This document shows, one piece after another, positions 27,214-36,187 of a DNA stretch of 64,000 nt. This DNA comes from Thalassospira lohafexi (GTDB lineage: Bacteria > Pseudomonadota > Alphaproteobacteria > Rhodospirillales > Thalassospiraceae), in contig NZ_NXGX01000005.1 of the NCBI RefSeq assembly GCF_002844275.1, positions 456,158 through 520,157 on the forward strand, given 5' to 3'. Position numbers and translations under genes: made by a program. The notes under the pieces were generated by a model. That model was not told the DNA's origin. It searched no databases and saw only the letters and a program-made list of their open reading frames with translations. Position 1 is the first letter of the stretch. Each line of letters opens with the position of its first letter.

Positions 27214-27963
27214 CTACGCACTCAGTGTCATGATCTCATAGCCTTTGTCGGTGACGACAAGCGTGTGTTCATATTGCACCGTGGCGTCGCCAGTATCAGA
27301 AAACAACGTCCAGCCATCATCACAATCCACCGCCCATTTTGCGCCAAGCGACAGGAACGGCTCGATGGTGATCACCTGCCCTTTTTTAAGGGTCCGGCGT
27401 TCTTTAGGATCATCCCATGTCGGGATGGTATGAGGATGTTCGTGTAGTGATTTACCAATACCGTGGCTCGCGAGATTACGGATCAGTGTATAGCCGCCCT
27501 TACGCGCGAAGTTTTCGACCTTAAGCCCGATTTCGCGGATAGGTGCCTTGTCGCGGACAACCTTGATCCCGGCCCACATGGCTTTTTTGCCATCGTCGCA
27601 CAATTTGATCAGTTCGGGTTTTGCCGCACCACAGATAAAGCTGGCTCCAGTGTCGGAAAAATACCCATCAAGGGACGCGGAAACATCAATGTTAACCAGA
27701 TCCCCATCCGCAAGAACCTGATCCCCGGGAATGCCATGGGCAACAGCTTCGTTGACACTGATGCAGGTCGCACCGGGGAACTTATATTCGCTTTCCGGGG
27801 CTGAAACGGCACCGGCGTCTTCAAGGACCTTTCGCCCGATGTGGTCAAGTTCTGCTGTGGTGATACCGGGTACTGCCGCAGCTCCCATAACGTCCCGGGC
27901 GCGTGCACAAATGCGGCCAATACGACGCAGATGGTCGAGTTCTTTATCCGATGAAATTGTCAT
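27214..27963 (-). CDS. map: Type I methionine aminopeptidase
   Basis: A 249-residue enzyme that removes the initiator Met. The metal ligands are in place: Asp in VNIDVSASLDGYFSDTGASF (two Asp), His in LASHGIGKSLHEHP, Glu in ITIEPFLS and Glu in YEHTLVVTDKG. It lacks the N-terminal zinc-finger extension, as is usual for proteobacteria. The start at 27963 (MTISSDKELDHLRRIG) matches the family; an ATG 16 codons upstream would add an unrelated leader. It is a single gene after the diguanylate cyclase gene. Confidence 0.95.
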   Translation of the reverse strand: MTISSDKELDHLRRIGRICARARDVMGAAAVPGITTAELDHIGRKVLEDAGAVSAPESEYKFPGATCISVNEAVAHGIPGDQVLADGDLVNIDVSASLDGYFSDTGASFICGAAKPELIKLCDDGKKAMWAGIKVVRDKAPIREIGLKVENFARKGGYTLIRNLASHGIGKSLHEHPHTIPTWDDPKERRTLKKGQVITIEPFLSLGAKWAVDCDDGWTLFSDTGDATVQYEHTLVVTDKGYEIMTLSA

Positions 27964-28071
27964 TAAATGGTTATTGCGATGCTGTGCTGCGAAGTCAAGA
28001 AAACCTGCCATTCCACGATGCGATAACAGCCATCCACCGACTGGATTGTATCCTCCTGCCTCCCAAAGACG

Positions 28072-29757
28072 TCAGGCACGTGATGACGCGTCATTGCCAA
28101 TCATATCTTGATCAGAATAAAGAACATATCCGTTCTTGCCGCGCGCCTTTGCAGCATAAAGCGCCTGATCTGCCTGATTGAGGAGGCGCTCAGGTTTTTG
28201 GGCATGACGTGGATAAAGGCTGATGCCAATGCTCATACAGATCGAAACGCGACTGCCACCGGTGATAAAGGGCATCAGGATTTCTTGCAGGATTCTTTCG
28301 GCCAGTGTGATTGATTGCGACTTTCCGTCACCCTCAACGTGAGACACAATCACCATTTCATCCCCGCCCAAACGCACGACAAGATCCCCGCCACGCACAC
28401 AACGACGCAACCGTCTTGCGACCTCGCAAAGGACTTCGTCACCCGCCGCATGTCCCAGTTTGTCGTTGATCTGTTTAAAGTCATCGAGATCAAGCATCAG
28501 AACGGCCAGTTCGGATTTTTGACGGTCGGCCTGTGCAATGGCGTGCTCAAAATAAACATCAAGCGCCATGCGATTACCAAGTCCGGTCAGGGTGTCATGG
28601 TGAGCAATCCGTTCCATTTCACCAAGTGCCACATCCTTCTCCGTCAGCTTGGCCAAAAGGGCGCGCAGGTTCGACGAAAGAATGTTGATTTCACGCGCGC
28701 CCCGAATATCAGGCAAAACATCCAGATCGCCGCGTTTCATCGCTTCAATCGAATTTGCCATGCGGGTGATTGGCCCAACAAAGAAACCGGCCCCCCACCA
28801 AGCAATTGAACTGAACACAACCGCAAGCACCAAGCCCCAGATCAAAATATCGCGGCGCAGCAAATAAACAGGCTGAAGGGCATCCTCGACCCGTTGACGT
28901 ACCAGAACAGACCAATTGAGCCCCTCATAATCAAGATGCCCGTCGGCGGGCGCATACCCCGTCAGATATTCATGCCCATCGGGCCATGTGCTGATTTTCC
29001 AGCCAATATGATTGCGGCGCGCCTCGTCCAGAGCGTCAATCGACAGGGTTTCCCCCACCATTTCCTGATCCGCACCCAGAAGGATTGTACCGTTCTCTGC
29101 GATCACGAAAATATCGACATTGTGATGCACGCCCTGACCGCTAAATAACGTGCGCCGAACCGTATTTGCCCATTCCCAACTCAGGTGCGCTGCAAACACT
29201 CCGTTCAGTTCATCATTCTCGCTGGTCAGCGGTACGGCGATATCAACAAACTGGATAGGTTCGCCTGTTGAGGATGGAAACTTGTCGGCAAGCAATTTTG
29301 CCTCATGCACATCACCAATAAATTGCCCGACCCGACCATACTGAAACACCGGTCGCTGAGCAATATTCGCACCCAGAAGAATATCCCCGGTCGAGGCGAC
29401 AACTGTACCTTCGCGATCCAGAATTCCGATCCAGGTGAAAATTGGAATTTCCTTACGCAACCGGTTGATGATCGAACTCATTTGCTGCGTATTGGAAAAA
29501 TCCTGAAAAGCCGTAAGCGTACTGAGAACAGAAACTTCGCCCCGATGGGTCCACATCGTGCGATCAAGTTCATCGGCCATCTGAAGCGCAATGTCGGAAA
29601 CCCCAATACCGATCTGCTGTCGCAGGTCGGCACCGGACCGCTTGCCAATCACAAAACTCATCAAAACCGCCAGCCCGACAACAAGCAATGCCGTCGCCAA
29701 AGCAATCTGCACGCGGATTCCGACCTGCAGAAACTTTTTCAAGGTTAGTCCTCTCAC
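28072..29757 (-). CDS. Membrane diguanylate cyclase with periplasmic Cache-type sensor
   Basis: A 561-residue protein. It has a transmembrane segment (about residues 15-37), a periplasmic dCache-like sensor domain (about 38-280), a second transmembrane segment (about 288-312), a HAMP-like linker (about 313-365) and a GGDEF domain (about 390-550). The active-site motif reads GGDEM instead of GGDEF, and the product-inhibition I-site RxxD (RGGD) is present five residues before it. It should make c-di-GMP, controlling attachment versus motility. The start is a GTG; a TTG five codons later with GAGAGGA upstream is an alternative. Confidence 0.9.
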   Translation of the reverse strand: MRGLTLKKFLQVGIRVQIALATALLVVGLAVLMSFVIGKRSGADLRQQIGIGVSDIALQMADELDRTMWTHRGEVSVLSTLTAFQDFSNTQQMSSIINRLRKEIPIFTWIGILDREGTVVASTGDILLGANIAQRPVFQYGRVGQFIGDVHEAKLLADKFPSSTGEPIQFVDIAVPLTSENDELNGVFAAHLSWEWANTVRRTLFSGQGVHHNVDIFVIAENGTILLGADQEMVGETLSIDALDEARRNHIGWKISTWPDGHEYLTGYAPADGHLDYEGLNWSVLVRQRVEDALQPVYLLRRDILIWGLVLAVVFSSIAWWGAGFFVGPITRMANSIEAMKRGDLDVLPDIRGAREINILSSNLRALLAKLTEKDVALGEMERIAHHDTLTGLGNRMALDVYFEHAIAQADRQKSELAVLMLDLDDFKQINDKLGHAAGDEVLCEVARRLRRCVRGGDLVVRLGGDEMVIVSHVEGDGKSQSITLAERILQEILMPFITGGSRVSICMSIGISLYPRHAQKPERLLNQADQALYAAKARGKNGYVLYSDQDMIGNDASSRA

Positions 29758-30148
29758 TCTCCAATACTGTCAGCCATTGTTTTTTAATTTTGGTGGCCAA
29801 CAGGTCACGGCTTTTTATAATTTCCGCTTATTTGATCGTAGATGTAGGGATCCTCAAAGCATTTTTTTAGAAGCGCTACAAACAAAATTAAACTGCAGCT
29901 GTTTCACTGAAAACCCGAATAAAGCCACGAACTTTAGTACTCTCCAGATAAGAGCCAACCCAGAACTCTCGATTCAAAACACCTGCCTTTGACAAGGAAA
30001 TAATCGCACCTTTGTATTTGATGATATGCTTGAAAATCAGCGTATTAATCGTACCATCACGTGGTGAGATCAAAATGGAAAAGGTCGCCCCGCGCGGGCC
30101 AAATCACATAACCACTACCGAACGCAACCGACAACCTGACAGGGTGCT
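29758..30148. other. Intergenic region between diguanylate cyclase and TRIC genes
   Basis: 391 bases, AT-richer than its surroundings, with divergent promoters implied. A 61-codon frame on the minus strand (29888-30073) begins with TTG, has no convincing ribosome-binding site and no clear relative; it is not called. No terminator or strong inverted repeat was seen. Confidence 0.5.
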
Positions 30149-30784
30149 ATGACCATTACCCAGATTATTTATTGGCTTGAACTGGCAGGTGTTGCGGTCT
30201 TTGCGATCACAGGCGCACTTGAAGCATCCCGACGCCAGATGGATGTTGTCGGCTTTGTCCTAATCGCGACCTTTACCGGCATTGGTGGCGGGACAGTGCG
30301 TGATGTGATTACAGGAGAAACGCCGGTATTCTGGATCAAGGACCCGTCATGGATTATTACCTGTATCGGCGCGGCGATCTTTACCTATTTTACCGCCCAT
30401 CTTGTCGAGCGCCGCTATGTCGCGCTGATCTGGCTTGATGCACTCGGACTTGCACTTTTTGGCGTAACCGGGGCGGCGATTGGATTAAACCTTGGTGTGT
30501 CACCACTTGTTGCCATCATCCTTGGCATGATCACGGCAACATTTGGCGGCATGGTACGCGACGTGGTTTGTAATGAAATCCCGCTTATCCTGCGCCCTGA
30601 GATTTACATCAGTTGTGCTCTTTTAGGTGCCAGCATTTATGTGGTTGGCACGGATATTCTTGAACTTCCCCGCGGCCCGATTGCCTTCATCGCATTCTTT
30701 GCCGCCTTTATCCTGCGCGCCAGCGCAATCAAGTTCAAACTGGGGTTCCCAGTATATAAGGCGCGTCCGGGACGGGAGTATTGA
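30149..30784 (+). CDS. TRIC-type (UPF0126) membrane channel
   Basis: A 211-residue membrane protein with seven hydrophobic segments built from two homologous halves, each with a Gly-rich kink: GIGGGTVRDVITGETP and ATFGGMVRDVVCNEIP. These are the hallmarks of bacterial TRIC homologues (YicG/YadS type), trimeric cation channels; some members take part in glycine uptake. The start is at an ATG after CAGGGTG. It is a single gene ending just before the TPR-methyltransferase gene. Confidence 0.88.
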   Translation: MTITQIIYWLELAGVAVFAITGALEASRRQMDVVGFVLIATFTGIGGGTVRDVITGETPVFWIKDPSWIITCIGAAIFTYFTAHLVERRYVALIWLDALGLALFGVTGAAIGLNLGVSPLVAIILGMITATFGGMVRDVVCNEIPLILRPEIYISCALLGASIYVVGTDILELPRGPIAFIAFFAAFILRASAIKFKLGFPVYKARPGREY

Positions 30785-30811
30785 TCAGCATCATTTTGGT
30801 TTTTACGAAAT

Positions 30812-33094
30812 ATGCGCTTTGTAAACCCAAACGAAAGACGTTGGAAAATAAACTTATCTTCGAAATCATTCAAAACAGGCAAAAAAGTGTCCGATCCGGT
30901 TCAGGCTATATTGCAAGCAGCAGACGGTTTTTTTGCGAAAGGCGACTTTCGCGAGGCTTCAAGAAAATATCTTGAGGTGTTGCGCATACAATCTGATCAC
31001 CCAGTTGCCTTGCATCATCTCGGACTATGTTGCTATCGGACGGGTTCGCACGAACAGGCAAGAAACCTGATATTCGAATCCGTTTCTATTCAGCAAAACA
31101 ATGCGGTAGCTCACGACCATCTCGGCGTTGTTTTGGTTGCCTTAAACGATTTTATACACGCGGAGGCCAGCTTCAAAAACGCTATTGCTATTCAACCAAG
31201 CTATGTTGATGCCTATCATAATTTGGGCGCGCTTTTGATAAAGCAGAAACACTATTCGCGCGCGCTTGCGATACTCGAAAATGCCCCAAGCACACCCAAA
31301 GGCGCGTTCAGTAGACATAAACTTCTCGGCCAAACGCACTTGCTTCTTGGGAACACGGATCAGGCGTTAACCCATCTAGAACAGGCACTGATGCAGAGAT
31401 CATCAGATCCCGACGTATTGTCTGATATCGCAACCGCACTTGAAAAACAAAACCAGTACAATGAGGCCTTAAAGTTTCACAGCCTCGCCATTAGCCGCCG
31501 ACCCGGCAAAAATCGCCACTGGCAACTATTTTCTGACTGTCTGAAAATATTGACCGCGTCGGCACCCTCCTCTGCGGGCGTCGAAATTAGGTTACAACAT
31601 CTGATTCGCTCCGAAACTCTACCGATGCAGGATCTTGTGCAAACCGTGATTGTCGCAGCAGAGCACGATACGCAAGTCGCCGAAATACTCAGCCGTTGGG
31701 CCAAGACGGACGCAGTTAGCATTTCAGAGCCTTGGTTAGACATGACCACATTGGCCAAATGCACATCCCTGATGATGCTGATGTCTGCGACCCCAATCGA
31801 CAACATTGCTTTTGAGAGAATTCTGACACGGTGCCGCAGGGAAATACTTACATCGGAAACGCCACGTGATGATGAAATACTACCCCTTGCGATCAGCCTT
31901 GCTCTGCAGTGCTTTAATAACGAGCATGCTTATGTCGTTTCCGAAGCAGAAAAGCAGGCCATAAGCCAACTTGAAAGCAAACTGGCGAAAATTGTCGCGG
32001 ATGGCAAAAGTCCGGAACCTTTGGAATTGGCTATTCTAGGCGCCTACGCGCCACTATCTTATTATGCGTGGTCGCGCAAACTGGCCGCACAAGATTGGCC
32101 CAGTTCGCTCCTGCCGGTTATAGAAAGGCAGATAAAAGAGCCGCTGGAAGAAAACGAGATTAAATCTACTGTTGGGCACCTGACAAAAATCTCAGATGGC
32201 GTGTCTTCTTCTGTACGCGACATGTATGAGCAGAACCCATACCCAAGGTGGATAAACGCAGCAGTTCGCAGATACGATCTGTCAATCGCCGACGTCCTGA
32301 CATCCCCCCCTATTTTACTTGAACTTGGCGATTATGTTGCGCCAAACGCACCAGAAATACTGGTTGCGGGCTGTGGGACCGGGCAACATTCCATCCAACC
32401 TGCAACACGCTACAAAGCATCGAAGGTAACCGCAGTTGACCTTAGTCTTACCAGCCTAGCTTATGCCAAACGGCAATCTGCAAAACTCAACATAGACAAC
32501 ATTTCCTTTTTCCAAGCCGACATTCTGCAGCTTGATGAAATAGAGAAGCAGTTTGATGTTGTTGAATGCGTCGGCGTTTTACACCATCTCGAAGACCCGC
32601 TTGCGGGATGGAAAACACTTGTACGACGCGTAAAGCCCGGCGGCCTCATGAAAATTGGTTTGTATAGCGAGGCAGCCCGACAGGACGTTCTGGCAGGGCG
32701 CAAAATTGTTGCCGAACAAAATTTCAAGCCAACAGCGGATGGCATTCGTGCATGCCGACAATATATTATCAACGCCGCCGCCAAAGGTGATCCGACCTTA
32801 GCTCAATTATGCCGCCGATCAGACTTTCATAGTTTAAGTGCTTGTCGCGACCTGATCTTTCATATTCAGGAACACCGCTTCACCTTGCCAGAAATCAAAG
32901 AATATTTGAAAACCCTTAATCTGGAATTTCTCGATTTCGAAATGAATTTCGCAGGTCAACTTGGCAATTTCCGGAAGGAACTAAGTGGATTTTCTGCTGG
33001 AAAACGTCTTGATAAATGGCACGCGTACGAAATTGATAACCCCGACACATTCAGAGCAATGTATCAGTTCTGGTGTCGAAAGCCTGCCCAGTAA
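30812..33094 (+). CDS. TPR-repeat protein fused to a class I SAM-dependent methyltransferase
   Basis: A 760-residue protein. Residues about 30-225 are TPR repeats (for example FREASRKYLEVLRIQSDHPVALHHLGLCCYRTG). The middle (about 240-460) is helical without a recognisable family. The end (about 465-760) is a class I methyltransferase preceded by MYEQNPYPRW, with the SAM site ILVAGCGTGQHS, the acidic strand end VTAVDLS and the motif VECVGVLHHLEDP. The coding DNA is visibly AT-richer than its neighbours and uses more A/T-ending codons, which suggests acquisition. The start is uncertain: a GTG about 25 codons downstream is possible. Substrate unknown. Confidence 0.82.
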   Translation: MRFVNPNERRWKINLSSKSFKTGKKVSDPVQAILQAADGFFAKGDFREASRKYLEVLRIQSDHPVALHHLGLCCYRTGSHEQARNLIFESVSIQQNNAVAHDHLGVVLVALNDFIHAEASFKNAIAIQPSYVDAYHNLGALLIKQKHYSRALAILENAPSTPKGAFSRHKLLGQTHLLLGNTDQALTHLEQALMQRSSDPDVLSDIATALEKQNQYNEALKFHSLAISRRPGKNRHWQLFSDCLKILTASAPSSAGVEIRLQHLIRSETLPMQDLVQTVIVAAEHDTQVAEILSRWAKTDAVSISEPWLDMTTLAKCTSLMMLMSATPIDNIAFERILTRCRREILTSETPRDDEILPLAISLALQCFNNEHAYVVSEAEKQAISQLESKLAKIVADGKSPEPLELAILGAYAPLSYYAWSRKLAAQDWPSSLLPVIERQIKEPLEENEIKSTVGHLTKISDGVSSSVRDMYEQNPYPRWINAAVRRYDLSIADVLTSPPILLELGDYVAPNAPEILVAGCGTGQHSIQPATRYKASKVTAVDLSLTSLAYAKRQSAKLNIDNISFFQADILQLDEIEKQFDVVECVGVLHHLEDPLAGWKTLVRRVKPGGLMKIGLYSEAARQDVLAGRKIVAEQNFKPTADGIRACRQYIINAAAKGDPTLAQLCRRSDFHSLSACRDLIFHIQEHRFTLPEIKEYLKTLNLEFLDFEMNFAGQLGNFRKELSGFSAGKRLDKWHAYEIDNPDTFRAMYQFWCRKPAQ

Positions 33095-33105
33095 ACGCAT
33101 CTGCA

Positions 33106-33819
33106 CTATTCGACAATCAACTGCACCCGGTCACTGGAAAAGGCGGTAACGCCGAACTCGATTGGGACACCGGCCGAATCGACATCGATGCTTTCGGTCG
33201 AGATTACCGGACGGTTTTTGGCCTGCTTTAGCAGGCTTGCCACACGTGACGAGGGCAGTGCTGCTGAAATACGGGTGGTTTTGCGGGTATAATCGTCAAT
33301 TCCGAACCGTTTGAGTGCTTCGGTCAGGGATTTCGTTTGTATGAAAATCTCGACAATGCCGTCAAACCGGGCTGCAGGAAGATAGCTTGTCGCCACCGCC
33401 AGAGGCACCCCGTCGGCTTCGGACACTGAAAACAGCTCAATCACCCGTGTACCCAGCTTTACGTCCAGACATTGCGCAACCAATGCATTTGCCTTGAGCA
33501 CCTCGGACGATACCAAGCGTTTGTCCGGCAAGCGGTGACGCCCGGATACAATCTGGGAAAACCGGGTTTTAGCGCCCAGCGGGTAATCAAGAATCTGTTC
33601 CTGAACAAAGGCCCCACGTCCCTGTTCGACCCGCACCACGTTGGTATCGACAAGTGCTGCCATCGCGCGACGCACCGTGTGCCGATTCACCCCAAAACGA
33701 CGCACCAGCTCCATTTCCGTCGGCATCTTATCGCCCGGGGCAAAGACCCCTTCGGCAATATCGCTCAGAAGCTGTTTTTCGATTTGCTTCCAGATAGATA
33801 GCCCCGGCTCCCAATCCAT
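33106..33819 (-). CDS. phnF: GntR/HutC-family repressor of phosphonate metabolism
   Basis: A 237-residue regulator. The N-terminal winged helix-turn-helix (about residues 8-75; KMPTEMELVRRFGVNRHTVRRAMAAL) is GntR-type and the C-terminal half is a UTRA ligand-binding domain (about 95-235). It faces phnG across a 133-base gap that contains a palindromic TGTATAGAC site, the same core present upstream of phnC, so it likely represses both phosphonate operons and perhaps itself. Identity as PhnF rests on the domain pair and position. Confidence 0.9.
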   Translation of the reverse strand: MDWEPGLSIWKQIEKQLLSDIAEGVFAPGDKMPTEMELVRRFGVNRHTVRRAMAALVDTNVVRVEQGRGAFVQEQILDYPLGAKTRFSQIVSGRHRLPDKRLVSSEVLKANALVAQCLDVKLGTRVIELFSVSEADGVPLAVATSYLPAARFDGIVEIFIQTKSLTEALKRFGIDDYTRKTTRISAALPSSRVASLLKQAKNRPVISTESIDVDSAGVPIEFGVTAFSSDRVQLIVE

Positions 33820-33891
33820 AACTTTCCCCGTTCACAAAACTTTCACCGCAAGACCTTTGCCAAGGTCGATGGATCGGCTTATAACGTAAAT

Positions 33892-33910
33892 ATGTATAGA
33901 CGTCTAGACA
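33892..33910. promoter_or_regulatory. Candidate PhnF operator upstream of phnG
   Basis: TGTATAGAC (33893-33901) is followed directly by GTCTAGACA, an 18-base near-perfect palindrome. The ten bases ATGTATAGAC (33892-33901) recur on the other strand upstream of phnC (44857-44866). Confidence 0.7.
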
Positions 33911-33952
33911 AATTTTGAATTTGTCGATGCGCAGGAAAGAAGGATCAGAAAG

Positions 33953-34441
33953 ATGACGGCCCATACCGCCAACGCCACCGCAACAGACCAAAGTCAGAAT
34001 ACAGAAGAAGCCATACAGGCGCGTCAACGCTGGATGGCTGTTCTTGCCCGTACCGAGCGCAGCGTTCTTGAAACCGAATGGTCCAATAAATACGGCGACA
34101 TTATCTGGAACAATTTGCGTGAACCCCAAATCGGCATGGTGATGGTCCGCGGACGCGCTGGGGGGGCAGGCCAGCGGTTTAATCTTGGGGAAATGACCGT
34201 CACCCGCTGTGCGGTAACGCTTTCGGACGGCACGGTCGGTCATTCCTATATCAAGGGGCGCGACCGGGTTCAGGCGCAATATGCGGCCCTGTTTGACGCT
34301 GTCATGCTGCGTGATGGTGCCGCCAGTGATTTTATCGATACCCTTGCTCAACAACAGGCCGCAGCCAAACGCGCCCATGCCCATAAGGTTGCCGCAACCA
34401 AAGTCGATTTCTTTACCCTTGTCCGCGGAGAAGACGAATGA
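33953..34441 (+). CDS. phnG: C-P lyase core subunit PhnG
   Basis: A 162-residue PhnG: RWMAVLARTERSVLE, EPQIGMVMVRGRAGG and FNLGEMTVTRCAVTLSDGTVGHSYIKGRDR are diagnostic. With PhnH, PhnI and PhnJ it forms the C-P lyase core that couples phosphonates to ribose-ATP and cleaves the C-P bond. It is the first gene of phnGHIJKLMN; its stop overlaps the phnH start by four bases. Confidence 0.96.
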   Translation: MTAHTANATATDQSQNTEEAIQARQRWMAVLARTERSVLETEWSNKYGDIIWNNLREPQIGMVMVRGRAGGAGQRFNLGEMTVTRCAVTLSDGTVGHSYIKGRDRVQAQYAALFDAVMLRDGAASDFIDTLAQQQAAAKRAHAHKVAATKVDFFTLVRGEDE

Positions 34442-35046
34442 CCCTGCAGCCCCAGACAAGTAACTTACTGCCCGGTTTCGAGCACGCAGCATTCGATTCA
34501 AACGCTGTTTTCCGTGTGCTGCTTGATGCCATGTCCCGTCCCGGCCGCATTTACGACCTGCCGATTAATATCACGGCACCAGATGGCCTAAACACATCCG
34601 CCACCGCAGCACTCCTTGCAATGGCGGATATGGACACCACGGTATGGTTGTCTCCCACTTGTGCGACCAACCTGGCCACCACGCATTTGAAATTTCATTG
34701 CGGCAGCCCTATCACACCCGACGTCTCGCAGGCCGATTTTGCCGTTGCGCGCAGCGATGAAGACCTGTCCTTTATCGCACAGCTTCCGGTTGGCACAGCC
34801 GAATACCCCGACCAGTCGGCAACATTGATCCTGATGGTCGATGACATTACCGACGGGCCAAACATGCGCCTGCGCGGTCCGGGGATCAAGGATACCCATA
34901 GCTTGGATATCAAAGGTCTTCCGGTGGCGTTTCATACGTGGCGGACCGAGAACCATCATCTTTTCCCATGCGGAGTGGATGTCATTTTCGCGTCCAGCAC
35001 CAAAATCGCCGCCCTTTCACGCACCACCCGGATTGAGGTCAAGTAA
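34438..35046 (+). CDS. phnH: C-P lyase core subunit PhnH
   Basis: A 202-residue PhnH with the family blocks FRVLLDAMSRPGRIYDL, AALLAMADMDTTVWLS and FPCGVDVIFA. It is a structural subunit of the core complex, dimerising and holding PhnI. It starts inside the phnG stop region and ends 2 bases before phnI. Confidence 0.95.
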   Translation: MTLQPQTSNLLPGFEHAAFDSNAVFRVLLDAMSRPGRIYDLPINITAPDGLNTSATAALLAMADMDTTVWLSPTCATNLATTHLKFHCGSPITPDVSQADFAVARSDEDLSFIAQLPVGTAEYPDQSATLILMVDDITDGPNMRLRGPGIKDTHSLDIKGLPVAFHTWRTENHHLFPCGVDVIFASSTKIAALSRTTRIEVK

Positions 35047-35048
35047 CC

Positions 35049-36182
35049 ATGTATGTTGCTGTAAAAGGTGGCGAACGCGCCATCAACAATGCCCACCGGC
35101 TTCTGGCAGAACAGCGCCGTGGCAACAAAGACATCGCCGAAATCGAAACCGACCAGATCGAGCAGCAATTGTCGCTGTCGGTCACCCGGGTTATGGCCGA
35201 AGGATCGCTTTATGACCGCGATCTGGCCGCCCTTGCGATCAAGCAGGCGCGCGGTGATTTGATCGAAGCCATTTTCCTGATGCGCGCCTATCGCACGACC
35301 TTGCCACGCTTTGCCTTTTCCAAACCGATCAAAACGGCTGAAATGGACGTGTCGCGCCGTATTTCCGCAACGTTCAAAGACCTTCCGGGCGGGCAAATTC
35401 TTGGCCCGACGTTTGACTATACGCACCGACTTTTGGACTTCACCCTGATGGCCAATGACGAAGATCCCGCCGAAGCACCAAGCGGTGAAAACCCGGTTGA
35501 TGAGCATATGCCGCGTGTTTTGGATGATATCCTGAACTACGAAGGACTTATTCAAGATGAACCAACACCGGTCGATGAAAATGCCCCGGTTGCCGATTTA
35601 ACCCGCGAGCCGATCAAATTCCCGGCCGGGCGTGACTTACGTTTACAAAACCTGTCACGCGGGGATGAAGGCTTTGTTCTGGCCCTTGGGTATTCCACAC
35701 AGCGCGGCTATGCCAACAGCCATGCTTTTGTCGGTGAAATCCGCTATGGCACGGTCTCGGTTGAAATAGAGCCCGAAGAACTTGGCTTTGCTATTGATAT
35801 TGGCGATATCGAACTGACCGAATGTGAAACGGTTAATAAGTTCAAAGGATCGAAAACCAAACTGCCGCAATTCACTCGTGGATATGGCTTGGTGTTTGGT
35901 CAAAACGAACGCAAATCCATTTCAATGGCTTTGGTTGATCGGGCCATGCGCGCCAACGAAATGGGCGAACAGATCATGGGCCCAGCACAGGATAGCGAGT
36001 TCGTGATGGAACATAGCGACAATGTGCAATCCACCGGCTTTGTCGAACATATCAAACTACCCCATTACGTCGATTTCCAGGGTGAATTGGAACTGGTCCG
36101 CCGCATGCGGGCCGAAGTCGAAGCCCGCCTTTCCAAGCGAGATGCCGACGAAGCTAAATCCCAATCCAAAGCTGCGGAGTAA
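35049..36182 (+). CDS. phnI: C-P lyase core subunit PhnI
   Basis: A 377-residue PhnI: the N-terminal MYVAVKGGERAI and AEIETDQIEQQLSLSVTRVMAEGSLYD are diagnostic, with the later SSQ-like GFVLALGYSTQRGYANSHAFVGEIRYG block. It catalyses, with G, H and L, the transfer of ribose triphosphate from ATP to the phosphonate with release of adenine. It lies in a tightly packed operon. Confidence 0.97.
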   Translation: MYVAVKGGERAINNAHRLLAEQRRGNKDIAEIETDQIEQQLSLSVTRVMAEGSLYDRDLAALAIKQARGDLIEAIFLMRAYRTTLPRFAFSKPIKTAEMDVSRRISATFKDLPGGQILGPTFDYTHRLLDFTLMANDEDPAEAPSGENPVDEHMPRVLDDILNYEGLIQDEPTPVDENAPVADLTREPIKFPAGRDLRLQNLSRGDEGFVLALGYSTQRGYANSHAFVGEIRYGTVSVEIEPEELGFAIDIGDIELTECETVNKFKGSKTKLPQFTRGYGLVFGQNERKSISMALVDRAMRANEMGEQIMGPAQDSEFVMEHSDNVQSTGFVEHIKLPHYVDFQGELELVRRMRAEVEARLSKRDADEAKSQSKAAE

Positions 36183-36187
36183 TCGCC

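Noticed and set aside
29888..30073. 61-codon minus-strand frame upstream of the diguanylate cyclase gene
   Set aside because: It begins with TTG with no convincing ribosome-binding site and resembles no family I know; likely chance in AT-rich intergenic DNA.
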